Shown: positions 37,048 through 47,074 of the stretch, in pieces
Position numbering within the stretch: the first letter of the stretch is position 1
Layout: every line of letters starts with the position of its first letter
Origin: an uncultured Actinobacillus sp.
GTDB lineage: Bacteria; Pseudomonadota; Gammaproteobacteria; Enterobacterales; Pasteurellaceae
Assembly (NCBI RefSeq): GCF_945915845.1
Contig: NZ_CAMEFX010000005.1
Location: 1 to 64,000, forward strand
Length of the DNA stretch: 64,000 nucleotides
Direction of reading: 5' to 3'
Notes under the pieces: model-generated
Seen by the model: the letters and a program-made list of their open reading frames with translations, nothing else
What the model was told of the DNA's origin: nothing
The model's database searches: none
Program-made: the position numbers and the translations under genes

Positions 37048-37842
37048 TTAATGCACGGTTTCCGTAAGTTCAGTTTGTGGCATTAAGCGTTTTACCCAAA
37101 TACAATTCTCTTTACTTTTTTTTTGGATGGCTTTAATTTGTTCTTCATGTGCAAGACGCTCTTCTTCAGTTGGCTGTAATATCTTCAAATCAGTCACCAT
37201 TTCAACCGCACTTTTTGTCATGGTCTGCACTTGTTCGACTTTGATTTCAGGAGTTTGTGGTTCAGTTTCATCAAACAAACTGACTTGTCCACCGGTCATA
37301 GCAAGATAGACATCCCCTAAAATTTCCGCATCCAGTAACGCTCCGTGAAGTGTTCGTTTGCTATTATCGATATGCAAGCGGTCACAAAGCGCATCTAAAC
37401 TATTTCGTTTGCCTGGATATTGACGGCGAGCAAGCTGTAATGTATCGGTAACAACACAAATATCAGCCGTTTTTATGTCAATATTGTGTTTTTTGAATTC
37501 ATAGTCCATAAAACCCACATCGAAGGGGGCGTTATGAATGAGCAATTCTGCACCTTTAATAAAATCAATAAATTCTTGAGCAATGCTTGGGAAATCAGGT
37601 TTGTCGGCTAACATTTCGTCCGTAATGCCATGAACTTGAATAGCCTCAGGATCAACTGGCCGATCCGGCTTAATATACAGATGCAATTTACGTCCTGTAT
37701 ATTTACGATTAACCATTTCAACGGCACCAATTTCAATAATACAATGCCCTTCATAATGTGCGCCAAATTGGTTCATACCTGTTGTTTCGGTATCTAGCAC
37801 AATTTGACGTTCGATTTGTGATGCTGATTTTGGAGTTGTCAT
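37048..37842 (-). CDS. dnaQ: DNA polymerase III epsilon subunit (proofreading exonuclease)
   Basis: 3'-5' exonuclease that proofreads the replicative polymerase. 264 residues: Exo I IVLDTETTGMN, Exo II IHNAPFDVGFMDYEF, Exo III HGALLDAEILGDVYL. After the nuclease domain, QVSLFD (about 186-191) is a near-ideal beta-clamp binding motif. The C-terminal tail should bind the alpha subunit. Divergent from rnhA with 58 bases between starts, the same arrangement as in E. coli. Confidence 0.96.
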   Translation of the reverse strand: MTTPKSASQIERQIVLDTETTGMNQFGAHYEGHCIIEIGAVEMVNRKYTGRKLHLYIKPDRPVDPEAIQVHGITDEMLADKPDFPSIAQEFIDFIKGAELLIHNAPFDVGFMDYEFKKHNIDIKTADICVVTDTLQLARRQYPGKRNSLDALCDRLHIDNSKRTLHGALLDAEILGDVYLAMTGGQVSLFDETEPQTPEIKVEQVQTMTKSAVEMVTDLKILQPTEEERLAHEEQIKAIQKKSKENCIWVKRLMPQTELTETVH

Positions 37843-37900
37843 TAGAATATTCTCAAAATTTACGGTATGATCATCATAACTTTGGCGATTGTATCAGATT

Positions 37901-38365
37901 ATGAAGAAATACATTGAAATTTTTACGGATGGCTCATGTTTAGGCAACCCGGGGGCAGGTGGTATTGGCGTTTTATTACGTTATAAACAACATGAAAAAA
38001 CGATTTCAAAGGGTTATTTTAAAACAACCAATAACCGCATGGAGCTACGAGCAGTTATTGAAGCATTGGATAGCCTAAAAGAACCTTGCAAAATTACCTT
38101 AAGTAGCGATAGTCAATACATGAAAAATGGAATTACGCAGTGGATTTTTAATTGGAAGAAAAATAATTGGAAAGCCAGTACAGGCAAGTCTGTAAAAAAC
38201 CAAGATTTATGGATTGCACTTGATGCCGCAATTCAACGCCATGAAATCAACTGGAAATGGGTAAAAGGACATGCCGGTCATCGTGAAAATGAAATTTGTG
38301 ATGAATTAGCCAAACAAGGGGCAGAAAACCCGACTTTAGAAGATATTGGCTATCAAGCTGAATAG
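37901..38365 (+). CDS. rnhA: Ribonuclease HI
   Basis: Degrades RNA in RNA-DNA hybrids. 154 residues from ATG 37901 ([18 protein letters not shown]); the upstream TTG at 37889 is less likely. Catalytic Asp10 (FTDGS), Glu48 (NRMELRAV), Asp70 (SSDSQY) and the later Asp in CDELAKQGA are all present, with the basic protrusion [16 protein letters not shown]. Ends in a strong terminator. Confidence 0.96.
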   Translation: MKKYIEIFTDGSCLGNPGAGGIGVLLRYKQHEKTISKGYFKTTNNRMELRAVIEALDSLKEPCKITLSSDSQYMKNGITQWIFNWKKNNWKASTGKSVKNQDLWIALDAAIQRHEINWKWVKGHAGHRENEICDELAKQGAENPTLEDIGYQAE

Positions 38366-38410
38366 AAAAAGTGGCTAATAGTTGAAGAAAACCAATATTA
38401 GCCACTTTTT
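38366..38410 (+). terminator. rnhA terminator
   Basis: AAAAAGTGGCTAATA (38366-38380) pairs with TATTAGCCACTTTTT (38396-38410), a perfect 15-bp stem usable from both sides (rnhA and grpE converge here). Confidence 0.85.
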
Positions 38411-38442
38411 ATCTATACTATGCACTGATTAAGTTTGACCAA

Positions 38443-39018
38443 TTATGCGGCAACCATTACCATCGCTGGACGAATGACGCGATTATTGAGTAAATAGCCT
38501 TTTTGTAGAACTGTGGTAATTTGGTTTGTTTCAAAGCCTTCTGCAGGTTGCATTGAAATCGCTTGATGTAAATCCGGGTTAAAGGTTTCCCCCACAATCC
38601 CTACGGGCTCAATACCAAAACGAGCAACTGTCGCTAATAATTCTTTTAAGGTTAATTCTACACCATCAAATAACCCTTTTATGGACTCATCTTCTTTATT
38701 AGCCGGTGTAGCAAGGGCGCGTTCAAGGTTATCAATCGTATTCAAAATATCCTTTGAAAATTTCTCTAGAGCAAACTTATGGGCTTTCTCCACATCTTGT
38801 TCAGCACGGCGGCGAATGTTATCCACTTCCGCACGAGCGCGTAACAACGCATCTTGTTCTTTTTTTGCGGCATCAGCAAGCTGTTCTTCCAATTCTTGAA
38901 CGCGCGCAATCGCTTCTTCTAAAGGATCTGCGGCAGTTTCTTCCGCTTGAACCTCTGGCTGTTCTAATTCTTCTGTGTTTTCAGCCAAATTTTCTTGCTT
39001 TAATTCTTGTTCAGACAT
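38443..39018 (-). CDS. grpE: Nucleotide exchange factor GrpE
   Basis: Releases ADP from DnaK in the chaperone cycle. 191 residues: an acidic N-terminal stretch ([20 protein letters not shown]), a long coiled coil (about 30-95, including [20 protein letters not shown]), and the beta domain with [18 protein letters not shown] and [20 protein letters not shown]. dnaK is not adjacent. No clear sigma-32 promoter was identified. Divergent from nadK. Confidence 0.95.
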   Translation of the reverse strand: MSEQELKQENLAENTEELEQPEVQAEETAADPLEEAIARVQELEEQLADAAKKEQDALLRARAEVDNIRRRAEQDVEKAHKFALEKFSKDILNTIDNLERALATPANKEDESIKGLFDGVELTLKELLATVARFGIEPVGIVGETFNPDLHQAISMQPAEGFETNQITTVLQKGYLLNNRVIRPAMVMVAA

Positions 39019-39152
39019 TGTTTTCTCCGTTTTATCAATGTTATCAATGAAAGTGCGGTCATTTTAGCAAAGGATTTTATGAATGTTAACCTTTGCGCTA
39101 TGCTTGTTTCGTTGTAATATAAGGGCTGTTTAAGATAATTCAAGCAAAATCT

Positions 39153-40064
39153 ATGGAAATCCAACAAGAACACCGTAATCCGCTACATACTTCCTTTAAA
39201 ACTATTGGTTTGGTCGGGCGGCCGCGCCATGATGTCACCTTACAAATGCATAAAAATATTTATCTGTGGTTACAAGAGCGTGGTTATCAAGTGCTTGTGG
39301 AAGATGAAGTGGGGAAATCATTAGATATTGTCGAATCAGATTTGGCAAATCTTGATGAAATCGGTCAAAAAGCACAGCTAGCGATTGTGATTGGTGGTGA
39401 TGGCAATATGTTGGGGCGGGCACGTATTTTATCCAAATATGGTATTGCCTTAATTGGGATTAACCGTGGGAATTTAGGCTTTCTTACAGATATCGATCCG
39501 AAAAATACTTATGCACAACTACAAGCTTGTTTGAATGGTGAGTTTTTTGTGGAAGAGCGTTTTATGCTTGAGGTTAACGTTGTGCGTAATAACGAAATTA
39601 TTGCCACAGGCCATGCCATTAACGAAGCGGTAATTCATCCGGCAAAAATAGCCCATATGATTGATTTTCATGTGTATATTGATAATAAATTTGCCTTTTC
39701 CCAACGTTCTGATGGCTTAATTATTGCGACGCCAACCGGCTCAACAGCCTATTCTTTATCGGCTGGTGGGCCTATTCTAACACCACAATTAAATGCGATT
39801 GCCTTAGTTCCTATGTTCCCACATACGCTTTCATCACGTCCGCTAGTGATTGATGGTAACAGTGAAATTTCTTTACGTTTTGCTGAATATAATACGCCAC
39901 AATTAGAGGTAGGTTGTGACAGCCAATTAACCTTGAGCTTTAATAGTGATGATATTATTACTGTGAAAAAATCACCCTATAAGTTCCGATTGCTACATCT
40001 TCAAAATTATAATTATTACAATGTATTAAGTTCAAAATTAGGCTGGCTAAAAAAACTCTTCTAA
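39153..40064 (+). CDS. nadK: NAD kinase
   Basis: Makes NADP from NAD and ATP. 303 residues with the [11 protein letters not shown] motif (about 76-86), [11 protein letters not shown], and the second conserved block [21 protein letters not shown]. Length is typical. The grpE-nadK-recN order is conserved in gammaproteobacteria. recN begins 78 bases later behind an SOS-like operator. Confidence 0.95.
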   Translation: MEIQQEHRNPLHTSFKTIGLVGRPRHDVTLQMHKNIYLWLQERGYQVLVEDEVGKSLDIVESDLANLDEIGQKAQLAIVIGGDGNMLGRARILSKYGIALIGINRGNLGFLTDIDPKNTYAQLQACLNGEFFVEERFMLEVNVVRNNEIIATGHAINEAVIHPAKIAHMIDFHVYIDNKFAFSQRSDGLIIATPTGSTAYSLSAGGPILTPQLNAIALVPMFPHTLSSRPLVIDGNSEISLRFAEYNTPQLEVGCDSQLTLSFNSDDIITVKKSPYKFRLLHLQNYNYYNVLSSKLGWLKKLF

Positions 40065-40086
40065 AAAATACTGTAAAAAATCACTT

Positions 40087-40128
40087 TACTGTATATTTAG
40101 ATATTGTTAATATTAAATGTATACAGTA
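40087..40128 (+). promoter_or_regulatory. SOS (LexA) operator-like boxes before recN
   Basis: Box 1 (40087-40106) starts TACTGTATAT, a perfect left half-site, with a degenerate right half. Box 2 (40109-40128) ends GTATACAGTA, a perfect right half-site, with a degenerate left half. Together they flank the -35/-10 zone 15 bases before the recN start, as expected of LexA control. Confidence 0.6.
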
Positions 40129-40142
40129 AAGAGGGTTTTATT

Positions 40143-41819
40143 ATGCTTACTCAACTCACTATTAACAATTTTGCTATTGTCCGCCATTTGGATATTGAAC
40201 TGGCTAAAGGAATGTCTGTTATTACCGGTGAAACAGGGGCGGGGAAGTCTATCGCTATTGATGCATTAGGTTTGTGCTTAGGGCAACGTACGGAAGCTTC
40301 GATGTTACGAGAAGGACAAGAGCGTGCGGATGTGTGTGCGACCTTTGTTATTGAACCACAAAGCCCCGCAGCCAACTGGCTTATTGAGCAAGACTTGCAA
40401 GACCAAGATAACCCTGAGAACTGTATTTTACGCCGTATTATTAATAGTGAAGGTCGTTCAAAAGCCTTTATTAATAGCACCCCAGTGTCTGCAGCACAAT
40501 TAAAAGAACTAGGGCAGCATTTAATTCATATTAATGGACAACACGCATCACAGCTTTTACTCAAAAGTGATTTTCAATTAGAAACGTTGGATAACTTTTG
40601 CGCTCATACTACCTTGTTAGCACAAATGCATGAAGATTATCATCAATGGAAAACACTTCAGCAACAAGTCAAAACTTTTAAACAAAAATGTGCTGAAAAC
40701 GAAGCTAAAAAACAACTTTTACAATATCAAGTCAGTGAATTGGATGAATTTAATCTTCAACCCAATGAATTTTTAGAATTAGAAGAAGATCACAAACGTT
40801 TATCAAATAGCGAAGAATTGACCGCACTTTCACAATCAGCATTACAAGTGTTAAGTGAAAATGAAACGGTTAGTGTAGATAGTTTACTTTATCGAGCCAT
40901 TCAACATTTAGAGGAGTTAGTATCACTCGATCCTAATTATATGGATGTACAAACAATGCTCAATGAGGCATTGATTCAAGTGCAAGAAGCCACCGGTACA
41001 ATGCATAGTCTTTCATCAGGTATTGAGCAAGATCCATATTTGTTACAGGAAATTGAAACACGAATGGGGCAAGCGATTCAACTTGCGCGTAAACACAATC
41101 TCCAACCTACTGATCTTGTTGAGTTTCATCAAACCTTAAAGGCTGAATTAAGTGCATTGTTAGATTTTTCAGAGAGTGAAGAGATATTAATTGAACAAGA
41201 AAAACAAGCTTTTAATAAAATGCAACAAACGGCGACCGCACTTCATCAAAGCCGTCAACAAGGGGCAGATAAATTAGCGGCGGAAGTGACTGCTTCGATT
41301 AAACAGCTAGCCATGGAAAATGCCCAATTTTTTGTTCATTTAGAGACAGATTACAATAAAATAACGACAAATGGTGCAGATAGTGTTGTTTTTAATTTGC
41401 AAAGTAATTTAGGGCAATCAGCACAACCATTGGCAAAAACCGCTTCAGGAGGAGAGCTGTCTCGTATTGCTTTAGCCATTCAAGTGTTGACTTCTGATAA
41501 AACAGCTATTCCAACGCTCATTTTTGATGAAATTGATGTGGGGATTAGTGGAGCCACAGCGAGTGTTGTAGGCAAACTTTTGCGCCATTTAGGGAATAAA
41601 TGCCAAGTCATTTGTGTTACCCATTTACCGCAAGTGGCTTGCCAAGGACATCATCATTTTACGGTAGAGAAATTTACCATAAACGGCAAAACTGAAACCA
41701 ATATGACCGCACTTTCCGCACAAGAACGTGTTAAAGCCTTAGCAAAATTACTTGGTGGGGCCAGTATTACAGAAAGTGCGCTTGCAAATGCACAAGAAAT
41801 GTTAATGCTTGCGTTGTAG
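40143..41819 (+). CDS. recN: DNA repair protein RecN
   Basis: An SMC-like ATPase for double-strand break repair. Start at ATG 40143 (MLTQLTINNFAIVRHLDIEL), with GAGGG upstream; an in-frame ATG-like start at 40104 would place the SOS boxes inside the gene. 558 residues: Walker A TGETGAGKSIAIDALG, a long coiled-coil middle, the ABC signature TASGGELSRIALAIQV and Walker B PTLIFDEIDVGISG near the C terminus. Induced by SOS in relatives. Confidence 0.95.
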   Translation: MLTQLTINNFAIVRHLDIELAKGMSVITGETGAGKSIAIDALGLCLGQRTEASMLREGQERADVCATFVIEPQSPAANWLIEQDLQDQDNPENCILRRIINSEGRSKAFINSTPVSAAQLKELGQHLIHINGQHASQLLLKSDFQLETLDNFCAHTTLLAQMHEDYHQWKTLQQQVKTFKQKCAENEAKKQLLQYQVSELDEFNLQPNEFLELEEDHKRLSNSEELTALSQSALQVLSENETVSVDSLLYRAIQHLEELVSLDPNYMDVQTMLNEALIQVQEATGTMHSLSSGIEQDPYLLQEIETRMGQAIQLARKHNLQPTDLVEFHQTLKAELSALLDFSESEEILIEQEKQAFNKMQQTATALHQSRQQGADKLAAEVTASIKQLAMENAQFFVHLETDYNKITTNGADSVVFNLQSNLGQSAQPLAKTASGGELSRIALAIQVLTSDKTAIPTLIFDEIDVGISGATASVVGKLLRHLGNKCQVICVTHLPQVACQGHHHFTVEKFTINGKTETNMTALSAQERVKALAKLLGGASITESALANAQEMLMLAL

Positions 41820-41830
41820 CAGTGATAATG

Positions 41831-41862
41831 AAAGACCTTGCTTTAAAAACAAGGTCTTTATT
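41831..41862. terminator. recN/ompW bidirectional terminator
   Basis: AAAGACCTTG (41831-41840), 9-base loop, CAAGGTCTTT (41850-41859), then ATTTC. Confidence 0.8.
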
Positions 41863-41896
41863 TCGAATTAATGAAATTAAAGAATTGTAAGATGAT

Positions 41897-42544
41897 TTAG
41901 AATTTATAAGCTAAGCCAGCAAAAGCAATAATCGGATCAAGTTTAATCGCAACTTCATGTTCTGCGCCTAATGCTTTAAAGTTTGCTTTAGTTCGAATAT
42001 GTGTATACCACAATGCTGTATTGAGATAGAAATTATCAGTCAATTTAATATCGATACCTGCATTAATCACTGGACCTACAGAATGTTTTTTAACGCGTAA
42101 ATCAGAGATGTTATCGTTTTTAATTTTTGCGTCAAAGAAACGAGTATAGTTAAGACCAGCACCAATATATGGACGGGAACCAGAATCTTTATTCAAGAAA
42201 TAATATTGAACATATAAGCTAGGTGGTAAGTGTTTTACTTTAACCGTTTCACCTAATGCGGCTCCTAGTGCAGGAACGCTTGCATCAATAGAATGGCTAA
42301 ATGGTGTTGCGGCTAATAATTCAACCCCGATATTATCAGTGAGCATATAGGTTCCAGTTAAACCTAATTGTTGATTATCATGTACATTTAATTTTATGTC
42401 TGTTGCTGTATTAGTATGTGATGATGAATTTGCAGATACATAGATACCACCTGCACGCACAATCCAGCTACCAGCTTCATGTGCTGAAGCAACGCCGCTC
42501 ACTAAAGTTGCTGCGATTCCTAATGCTAACATTGTTTTTTTCAT
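41897..42544 (-). CDS. ompW: OmpW-family outer-membrane protein
   Basis: An eight-stranded outer-membrane barrel for small hydrophobic molecules. 215 residues with signal peptide ending GVASAHEAG (cleavage after about residue 21). Markers: SWIVRAGGIYV, TGTYMLTDNIGVELLAATPF, LPPSLYVQYYF, RPYIGAGLNYT and the terminal AFAGLAYKF with the C-terminal Phe needed for barrel assembly. Divergent from yciC, as in E. coli; perfect FNR and near-perfect CRP sites lie between, suggesting anaerobic induction. Confidence 0.92.
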   Translation of the reverse strand: MKKTMLALGIAATLVSGVASAHEAGSWIVRAGGIYVSANSSSHTNTATDIKLNVHDNQQLGLTGTYMLTDNIGVELLAATPFSHSIDASVPALGAALGETVKVKHLPPSLYVQYYFLNKDSGSRPYIGAGLNYTRFFDAKIKNDNISDLRVKKHSVGPVINAGIDIKLTDNFYLNTALWYTHIRTKANFKALGAEHEVAIKLDPIIAFAGLAYKF

Positions 42545-42636
42545 AATCGACTCCTATGTCTTACAATGAAATAATAACCCTAATATTGTTGTGCATTTAC
42601 ACAAAACAAACTATACCCCTATTGAGGGATTAAATC

Positions 42637-42652
42637 TGTGATCTAGATCATA
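42637..42652. promoter_or_regulatory. CRP-like site upstream of ompW
   Basis: TGTGA-TCTAGA-TCATA matches the CRP consensus at nine of ten core positions. It lies 93 bases before the ompW start codon; its inner TGATCTAGATCA is also FNR-like. Confidence 0.55.
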
Positions 42653-42724
42653 GTTTTAAAAATTAACCTAATTTTTATATCCTGATCTACTGAACTTTTT
42701 ACATTATTATGTTGTCGGGGCATT

Positions 42725-42738
42725 TTGATATAAATCAA
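42725..42738. promoter_or_regulatory. Perfect FNR box between ompW and yciC
   Basis: TTGAT-ATAA-ATCAA is an exact FNR consensus. It lies 93 bases from the yciC start (42818) and 181 bases from the ompW start. Confidence 0.7.
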
Positions 42739-42817
42739 ATTTTCACTTTTTTATGAATTTAATTATAAAGTAGGTATAATGTGCGGTTAAAATTTAATGT
42801 GTTTTATTGGATGGTTT

Positions 42818-43540
42818 ATGACGATTAACTTTACTGAACTATTTAAAGATAGCTGGAATTTTGTACGTAATCAACGTCAATTTGTTGTGACGTTTGTGTT
42901 GATATTTGTTGGTATCACATGGCTGTTGGCATTGGTTGCACCAGAGCAACCTAGAGCAATGATTTCTGATAATGTAGGTGATGATATGGGTATGATGGTG
43001 CAAAAAATCATTCCTTTATTTATCTCTGCTTGGGCACTTGTAGCAATTGATCATATTAGCCAAGGGAAAAATTTAAATTTACAAATATCTGTCATGCAAG
43101 CCCTACGCCGTTTTTTAGGTTTTTTCTTGCTAAGCATGTTATGCTTTCTGCCCCTAGGATTAGGCATTCTCAATGGGGTATATGCAATTATACTAAAACA
43201 ATCCCCTTCTTTTTTTGCTCTTGTTTTAATCGTTCTAGGGATTTTTGTTTTTGTACGCTTTTGCCTCGCACCTATTGCTTATTTAATGGGGGATTGTCAT
43301 TTTAAAAATGCGCTGCCATATATGCTAAAATTAACACACCGCCGCGGCAGTACATTATTTTTATACTGTCTTATCACTTATTTTTGCTTTCCATTGTTCA
43401 TTTTTCAATTGACATTATTGGTAGCCAATAGTATTTCATTATTTCTCGTATTTGTGGTGAGTGCGTTTATCAATACTTTTTCACTCGTATTAACATATCG
43501 TTTTTATACAATTTTTACACAACAGGTGAAGACCAAATGA
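42818..43540 (+). CDS. yciC: UPF0259 membrane protein YciC
   Basis: A 240-residue inner-membrane protein with about six hydrophobic segments. I choose ATG 42818 ([19 protein letters not shown]) because this aligns with the E. coli YciC N terminus; the earlier ATG 42797 adds seven residues. Function unknown. It opens the yciC-yciB-yciA-yciI run and overlaps yciB by 4 bases (ATGA). Confidence 0.85.
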   Translation: MTINFTELFKDSWNFVRNQRQFVVTFVLIFVGITWLLALVAPEQPRAMISDNVGDDMGMMVQKIIPLFISAWALVAIDHISQGKNLNLQISVMQALRRFLGFFLLSMLCFLPLGLGILNGVYAIILKQSPSFFALVLIVLGIFVFVRFCLAPIAYLMGDCHFKNALPYMLKLTHRRGSTLFLYCLITYFCFPLFIFQLTLLVANSISLFLVFVVSAFINTFSLVLTYRFYTIFTQQVKTK

Positions 43541-44073
43541 AACAACTACTCGAATTTATACCACTCATACTCTTTTTCGTGGTTTACAAACTTTCCGGCA
43601 TTCAAGCCGCTGCAATAACCTTGATGATAGCAACCGCACTTCAATTGGCCATTTTAAAATTTAAATATGGTGCAATTGAAAAACAACAAGTTATTATGGG
43701 AAGTGCGGTGATATTTTTTGGTGCTTTGACCGCCTATTTTAACGAAGTTAAATACTTACAATGGAAAGTGACCCTTGTTTATGCTTTTTTTGCCTGTGTG
43801 TTATTAATTGCTCAATTGGGTTTTAAAACACCTTTAATTCAAAAATTACTGGGCAAAGAACTTGAATTGCCCACTGAAGTTTGGCATAAACTTAATCTTG
43901 GTTGGGCACTTTTCTTTATTATATGTATGCTCATGAATATTTATATCAGCCAAAATTATTCGGAAGAAATTTGGGTTGATTTTAAATCTTTTGGCATTAT
44001 TGCTATGACACTTGTTGCCACAGTGGCAACGGGTATTTATATTTATCGTTATCTACCAAAGGACAAAGAATAA
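43537..44073 (+). CDS. yciB: Inner-membrane septation protein YciB (IspA-type)
   Basis: A 178-residue membrane protein with five hydrophobic segments. Family landmarks: [21 protein letters not shown] at the start, [16 protein letters not shown], and [11 protein letters not shown] followed by [20 protein letters not shown]. YciB interacts with envelope growth proteins in E. coli; its precise role is unsettled. It ends 3 bases before yciA. Confidence 0.93.
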   Translation: MKQLLEFIPLILFFVVYKLSGIQAAAITLMIATALQLAILKFKYGAIEKQQVIMGSAVIFFGALTAYFNEVKYLQWKVTLVYAFFACVLLIAQLGFKTPLIQKLLGKELELPTEVWHKLNLGWALFFIICMLMNIYISQNYSEEIWVDFKSFGIIAMTLVATVATGIYIYRYLPKDKE

Positions 44074-44076
44074 GCT

Positions 44077-44538
44077 ATGACAGAACAAAAACAAGCTCGC
44101 CAACCTGATGGTTCGTTAATTTTACGTACACTTGCTATGCCATCGGATACCAATGCGAATGGCGATATTTTCGGTGGCTGGATTATGTCACAAATGGATA
44201 TGGGCGGTGCTATCTTGGCAAAAGAAATTGCCAAAGGTCGTGTCGTTACAGTTTGTGTAGATAAGATCACATTTTTACGCCCAATTTCTGTTGGCGACGT
44301 TGTTTGTTGTTACGGGAAATTACTTAAAGTTGGCCGCACTTCTATGCAAGTTAAAATGGAAGTTTGGATCAAACAAGTCTATGAAGGTGTTCGAGATCGA
44401 TATTGTGTAACGGAAGCGCTTTTTACTTATGTGGCTATCGATAAAGATGGTAAACCACGTCCAGTACCAACCGAAAACAATCCAGAATTAGAACAAGCAC
44501 TTGCATTGTTAATGCAAGAGAGTAAAAACGAAGCATAG
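44077..44538 (+). CDS. yciA: Acyl-CoA thioesterase YciA
   Basis: A hot-dog fold thioesterase of 153 residues hydrolysing a broad range of acyl-CoAs. MPSDTNANGDIFGGWIMSQMD carries the catalytic Asp of the NANGDIFGG motif; VTVCVDKITFLRPISVGDVV is the second conserved block. Coupled closely to yciB and yciI. Confidence 0.94.
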   Translation: MTEQKQARQPDGSLILRTLAMPSDTNANGDIFGGWIMSQMDMGGAILAKEIAKGRVVTVCVDKITFLRPISVGDVVCCYGKLLKVGRTSMQVKMEVWIKQVYEGVRDRYCVTEALFTYVAIDKDGKPRPVPTENNPELEQALALLMQESKNEA

Positions 44539-44553
44539 ATAAAAGGAGGAAAC

Positions 44554-44838
44554 ATGGACTACTTTGTTATTTTCGCTCAAGATATCCCCAATACATTAGA
44601 AAAACGCCTTGCTGTTCGTCCAGAGCATCTAGCGCGTTTACAACAGTTACAAGATGAAGAGCGTCTTTTAACTGCCGGGCCTAATCCTACTGCTGATGGC
44701 TCTAGCGTAACAGGTTCCACAGTGATTGCTAAATTCGCCAGTCTTGAAGAAGCGCAAACCTGGGCAAGTCAAGATCCTTATGTGGATGCCGGTGTCTATG
44801 GAGAAGTGATTATTAAGCCTTATAAGCGCGTCTTCTAA
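44554..44838 (+). CDS. yciI: YciI family protein
   Basis: A 94-residue ferredoxin-fold protein with [24 protein letters not shown] (conserved His of the putative active site) and [31 protein letters not shown]. Function is not firmly known. GGAGGA precedes the ATG. Last gene of the yci run, followed by a terminator. Confidence 0.9.
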   Translation: MDYFVIFAQDIPNTLEKRLAVRPEHLARLQQLQDEERLLTAGPNPTADGSSVTGSTVIAKFASLEEAQTWASQDPYVDAGVYGEVIIKPYKRVF

Positions 44839-44857
44839 TCTATTTATGGCATAGCAT

Positions 44858-44881
44858 ACGCACCTTCGAGGTGCGTTTTTT
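44858..44881 (+). terminator. yci operon terminator
   Basis: CGCACCT (44859-44865), loop TCG, AGGTGCG (44869-44875), then six T. Confidence 0.85.
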
Positions 44882-44922
44882 GTCCGAAAAAAAGAAAAAA
44901 ACATCGTGCTTTTCTTATTTTT

Positions 44923-44936
44923 ATGATCTAAATCAT
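44923..44936. promoter_or_regulatory. FNR-like palindrome upstream of arcA
   Basis: ATGAT-CTAA-ATCAT, within the longer palindrome TTATGATCTAAATCATAA, differs from the FNR consensus TTGAT-N4-ATCAA by one symmetrical base each side. It lies 94 bases before the arcA start; arcA is FNR-controlled in E. coli. Confidence 0.55.
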
Positions 44937-45029
44937 AAAAACTAGCTAATAAGCGACATTTTCTATTGTTACAAATTTGTTGCAAATATAAAATACCCCT
45001 AATTAAAACTAGGGATTATAGGGGCGGTT

Positions 45030-45737
45030 ATGAAAACACCACACATTCTTATTGTAGAAGATGAAACCATTACGAGAACAACGCTAAAAAGTATTTTTGA
45101 AGCGGAAGGTTATGATGTTTTTGAAGCAACCGATGGGGTACAGATGAACCAAATTTTAGCGGAAAAAGAGATTCATCTTGTTGTTATGGATATTAATTTG
45201 CCGGGTAAAAACGGGTTAATGCTTGCTCGAGAACTGCGTGAAAAAGCCAATGTGGGCTTAATGTTTTTAACGGGGCGAGATAATGAAGTTGATCGAATTC
45301 TTGGCTTAGAAATTGGGGCGGATGATTATATTACCAAGCCATTCAACCCTCGTGAATTAACTATTCGTGCACGCAATTTATTGCAACGCACCATGAAAAA
45401 TAGTGAAGAAAAACAAATGCTTGTTGAGTTTTATCGTTTTAACGGTTGGACCTTAGACATTAATCGGCATGTATTGATTAATCCGGAAGGGGAAGAATAT
45501 AAACTACCTCGCAGTGAATTTCGTGCAATGCTTCATTTCTGTGAAAATCCGGGAAAAATTCAAACGCGTGAAGAGCTTTTGCATAAAATGACAGGGCGCG
45601 AACTAAAAGAGAATGATCGTACTGTTGATGTTACTATTCGCCGTATTCGTAAACATTTTGAAAATCACGAAGGAACGCCTGAAATCATCGCGACTATTCA
45701 TGGTGAAGGTTATCGTTTTTGTGGTGAAATTGAATAA
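45030..45737 (+). CDS. arcA: Aerobic respiration control response regulator ArcA
   Basis: OmpR-type DNA-binding regulator phosphorylated under low oxygen by ArcB. 235 residues: receiver domain with Asp54 ([11 protein letters not shown]) and acidic pocket EDE at 10-12; C-terminal winged helix with [20 protein letters not shown] and [15 protein letters not shown], nearly identical to E. coli ArcA. It is likely to control frdABCD in this window, which has an exact ArcA box. Its sensor gene is not here. Confidence 0.96.
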   Translation: MKTPHILIVEDETITRTTLKSIFEAEGYDVFEATDGVQMNQILAEKEIHLVVMDINLPGKNGLMLARELREKANVGLMFLTGRDNEVDRILGLEIGADDYITKPFNPRELTIRARNLLQRTMKNSEEKQMLVEFYRFNGWTLDINRHVLINPEGEEYKLPRSEFRAMLHFCENPGKIQTREELLHKMTGRELKENDRTVDVTIRRIRKHFENHEGTPEIIATIHGEGYRFCGEIE

Positions 45738-45765
45738 ATCATAACTAACACGAATTATAAAAAAT

Positions 45766-46248
45766 ATGACAAAGAAAAAACAAAAAATAGGCTCTAATAC
45801 GATTGCATTAAATAAACGTGCCCGTCACGATTATTTTATAGAAGAAGAAATTGAAGCTGGACTTTCATTACAAGGTTGGGAAGTAAAGTCTATGCGAGCA
45901 GGAAAAGCAAATATTAGCGATAGCTACGTTATTTTTAATAACGGTGAAGCTTTTCTGTTTGGTGCCAATATTCAACCTTTAAGTGTGGCTTCAACACATA
46001 TTGTTTGTGATCCAACCCGAACACGTAAATTATTATTAAGTAAACGTGAATTGGATAGTTTATTTGGTAAAGCAAATCGTGATGGATACACCATTCTCGC
46101 GCTTTCCCTTTATTGGAAAGGGGCGTGGGCAAAAGTCAAAGTTGGTTTGGCCAAAGGGAAAAAACAGCATGACAAGCGCGAAGATATCAAAGAACGCGAA
46201 TGGAAAATGCAAAAAGATCGTATTATGAAAAACACCCAGCGTGGCTAG
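45766..46248 (+). CDS. smpB: SsrA-binding protein SmpB
   Basis: Delivers tmRNA to stalled ribosomes for trans-translation. 160 residues: [38 protein letters not shown], and the C-terminal basic helix [20 protein letters not shown] that mimics a codon-anticodon helix. The ssrA gene for tmRNA is not seen in the window. Only 28 bases after arcA, possibly co-transcribed. Confidence 0.96.
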   Translation: MTKKKQKIGSNTIALNKRARHDYFIEEEIEAGLSLQGWEVKSMRAGKANISDSYVIFNNGEAFLFGANIQPLSVASTHIVCDPTRTRKLLLSKRELDSLFGKANRDGYTILALSLYWKGAWAKVKVGLAKGKKQHDKREDIKEREWKMQKDRIMKNTQRG

Positions 46249-46251
46249 ATT

Positions 46252-46283
46252 AAACAGCTTCATTAATATGGAGCTGTTTTTTT
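46252..46283 (+). terminator. smpB terminator
   Basis: AAACAGCT (46252-46259) pairs with AGCTGTTT (46272-46279), then TTTTT. Confidence 0.8.
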
Positions 46284-46336
46284 ATGAGAATCATACAGCT
46301 TGAGAATTTTTACATAAAAACTTGAAATTAATTTCA

Positions 46337-46356
46337 GGCTGTATATAATGGCAATA
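46337..46356 (+). promoter_or_regulatory. SOS-like box upstream of lexA
   Basis: CTGTATAT at 46339-46346 matches the left half of the LexA consensus. The right half is degenerate. It lies about 30 bases before the lexA start codon, as expected for autorepression. Confidence 0.5.
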
Positions 46357-46383
46357 TATACTATATAAGGGTAAGGAGAACAA

Positions 46384-47016
46384 ATGAAATTAAGCAAACC
46401 GTTGACTGCACGTCAACAAGAAGTGTACAACTTTTTGAAAAGTTATATTGATAAAACAGGTATGCCGCCGACACGTGCAGAAATTTCACGTGAATTGGGT
46501 TTTCGTTCTCCCAATGCGGCAGAAGAGCATTTGAAAGCACTTGCGCGTAAAGGTGCTGTAGAGATTTTAGCAGGGACATCACGCGGTATTCGTTTACTAC
46601 TCGATGCAGCAAATGATGAACTTGAAGGATTACCATTAATTGGGCAAGTTGCAGCAGGTGAACCTATTCTTGCAGAACAACATATTGAAGGAACTTACAA
46701 AGTGGATCCGGATATGTTTAAACCTCAAGCAGATTTCTTGCTTAAAGTTTATGGTCAATCTATGAAAAATATCGGTATTATGGATGGCGATCTCCTCGCA
46801 GTTCATAGCACGAAAGATGTACGAAATGGTCAAGTGATTGTGGCACGAATTGAAGACGAAGTGACTGTAAAACGTTTAGAGCGTAAAGGTGATGTTATTT
46901 ATCTTCATGCAGAAAACGAAGAATTCGAGCCTATTGTGGTTAATTTACGTGAAACAGAACATTTCTCAATCGAAGGGATTGCTGTAGGCATTATTCGTAA
47001 CAATGCTTGGATGTAA
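46384..47016 (+). CDS. lexA: SOS repressor LexA
   Basis: Represses the SOS regulon and self-cleaves when RecA is activated. 210 residues: winged helix at the N terminus ([22 protein letters not shown]), cleavage site Ala91-Gly92 in QVAAGEPI, catalytic Ser126 (VYGQSMKN) and Lys163 (EVTVKRLE). AAGGAG precedes the ATG. recN and lexA itself in this window carry LexA-like boxes. Confidence 0.97.
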   Translation: MKLSKPLTARQQEVYNFLKSYIDKTGMPPTRAEISRELGFRSPNAAEEHLKALARKGAVEILAGTSRGIRLLLDAANDELEGLPLIGQVAAGEPILAEQHIEGTYKVDPDMFKPQADFLLKVYGQSMKNIGIMDGDLLAVHSTKDVRNGQVIVARIEDEVTVKRLERKGDVIYLHAENEEFEPIVVNLRETEHFSIEGIAVGIIRNNAWM

Positions 47017-47042
47017 TCAAACGATATTGCAGATAAATTAGA

Positions 47043-47074
47043 GGTAATAGGCAATTTGCCTATTACCCTTTTTT
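47043..47074 (+). terminator. lexA terminator
   Basis: GGTAATAGGCA and TGCCTATTACC (47043-47067) form an 11-bp stem; CTTTTTT follows. Also faces the convergent mnmC end. Confidence 0.85.

Noticed and set aside
44668-44985. 105-residue minus-strand frame over yciI and its terminator
   Set aside because: It crosses a terminator and an FNR-like site, and no motif is seen.
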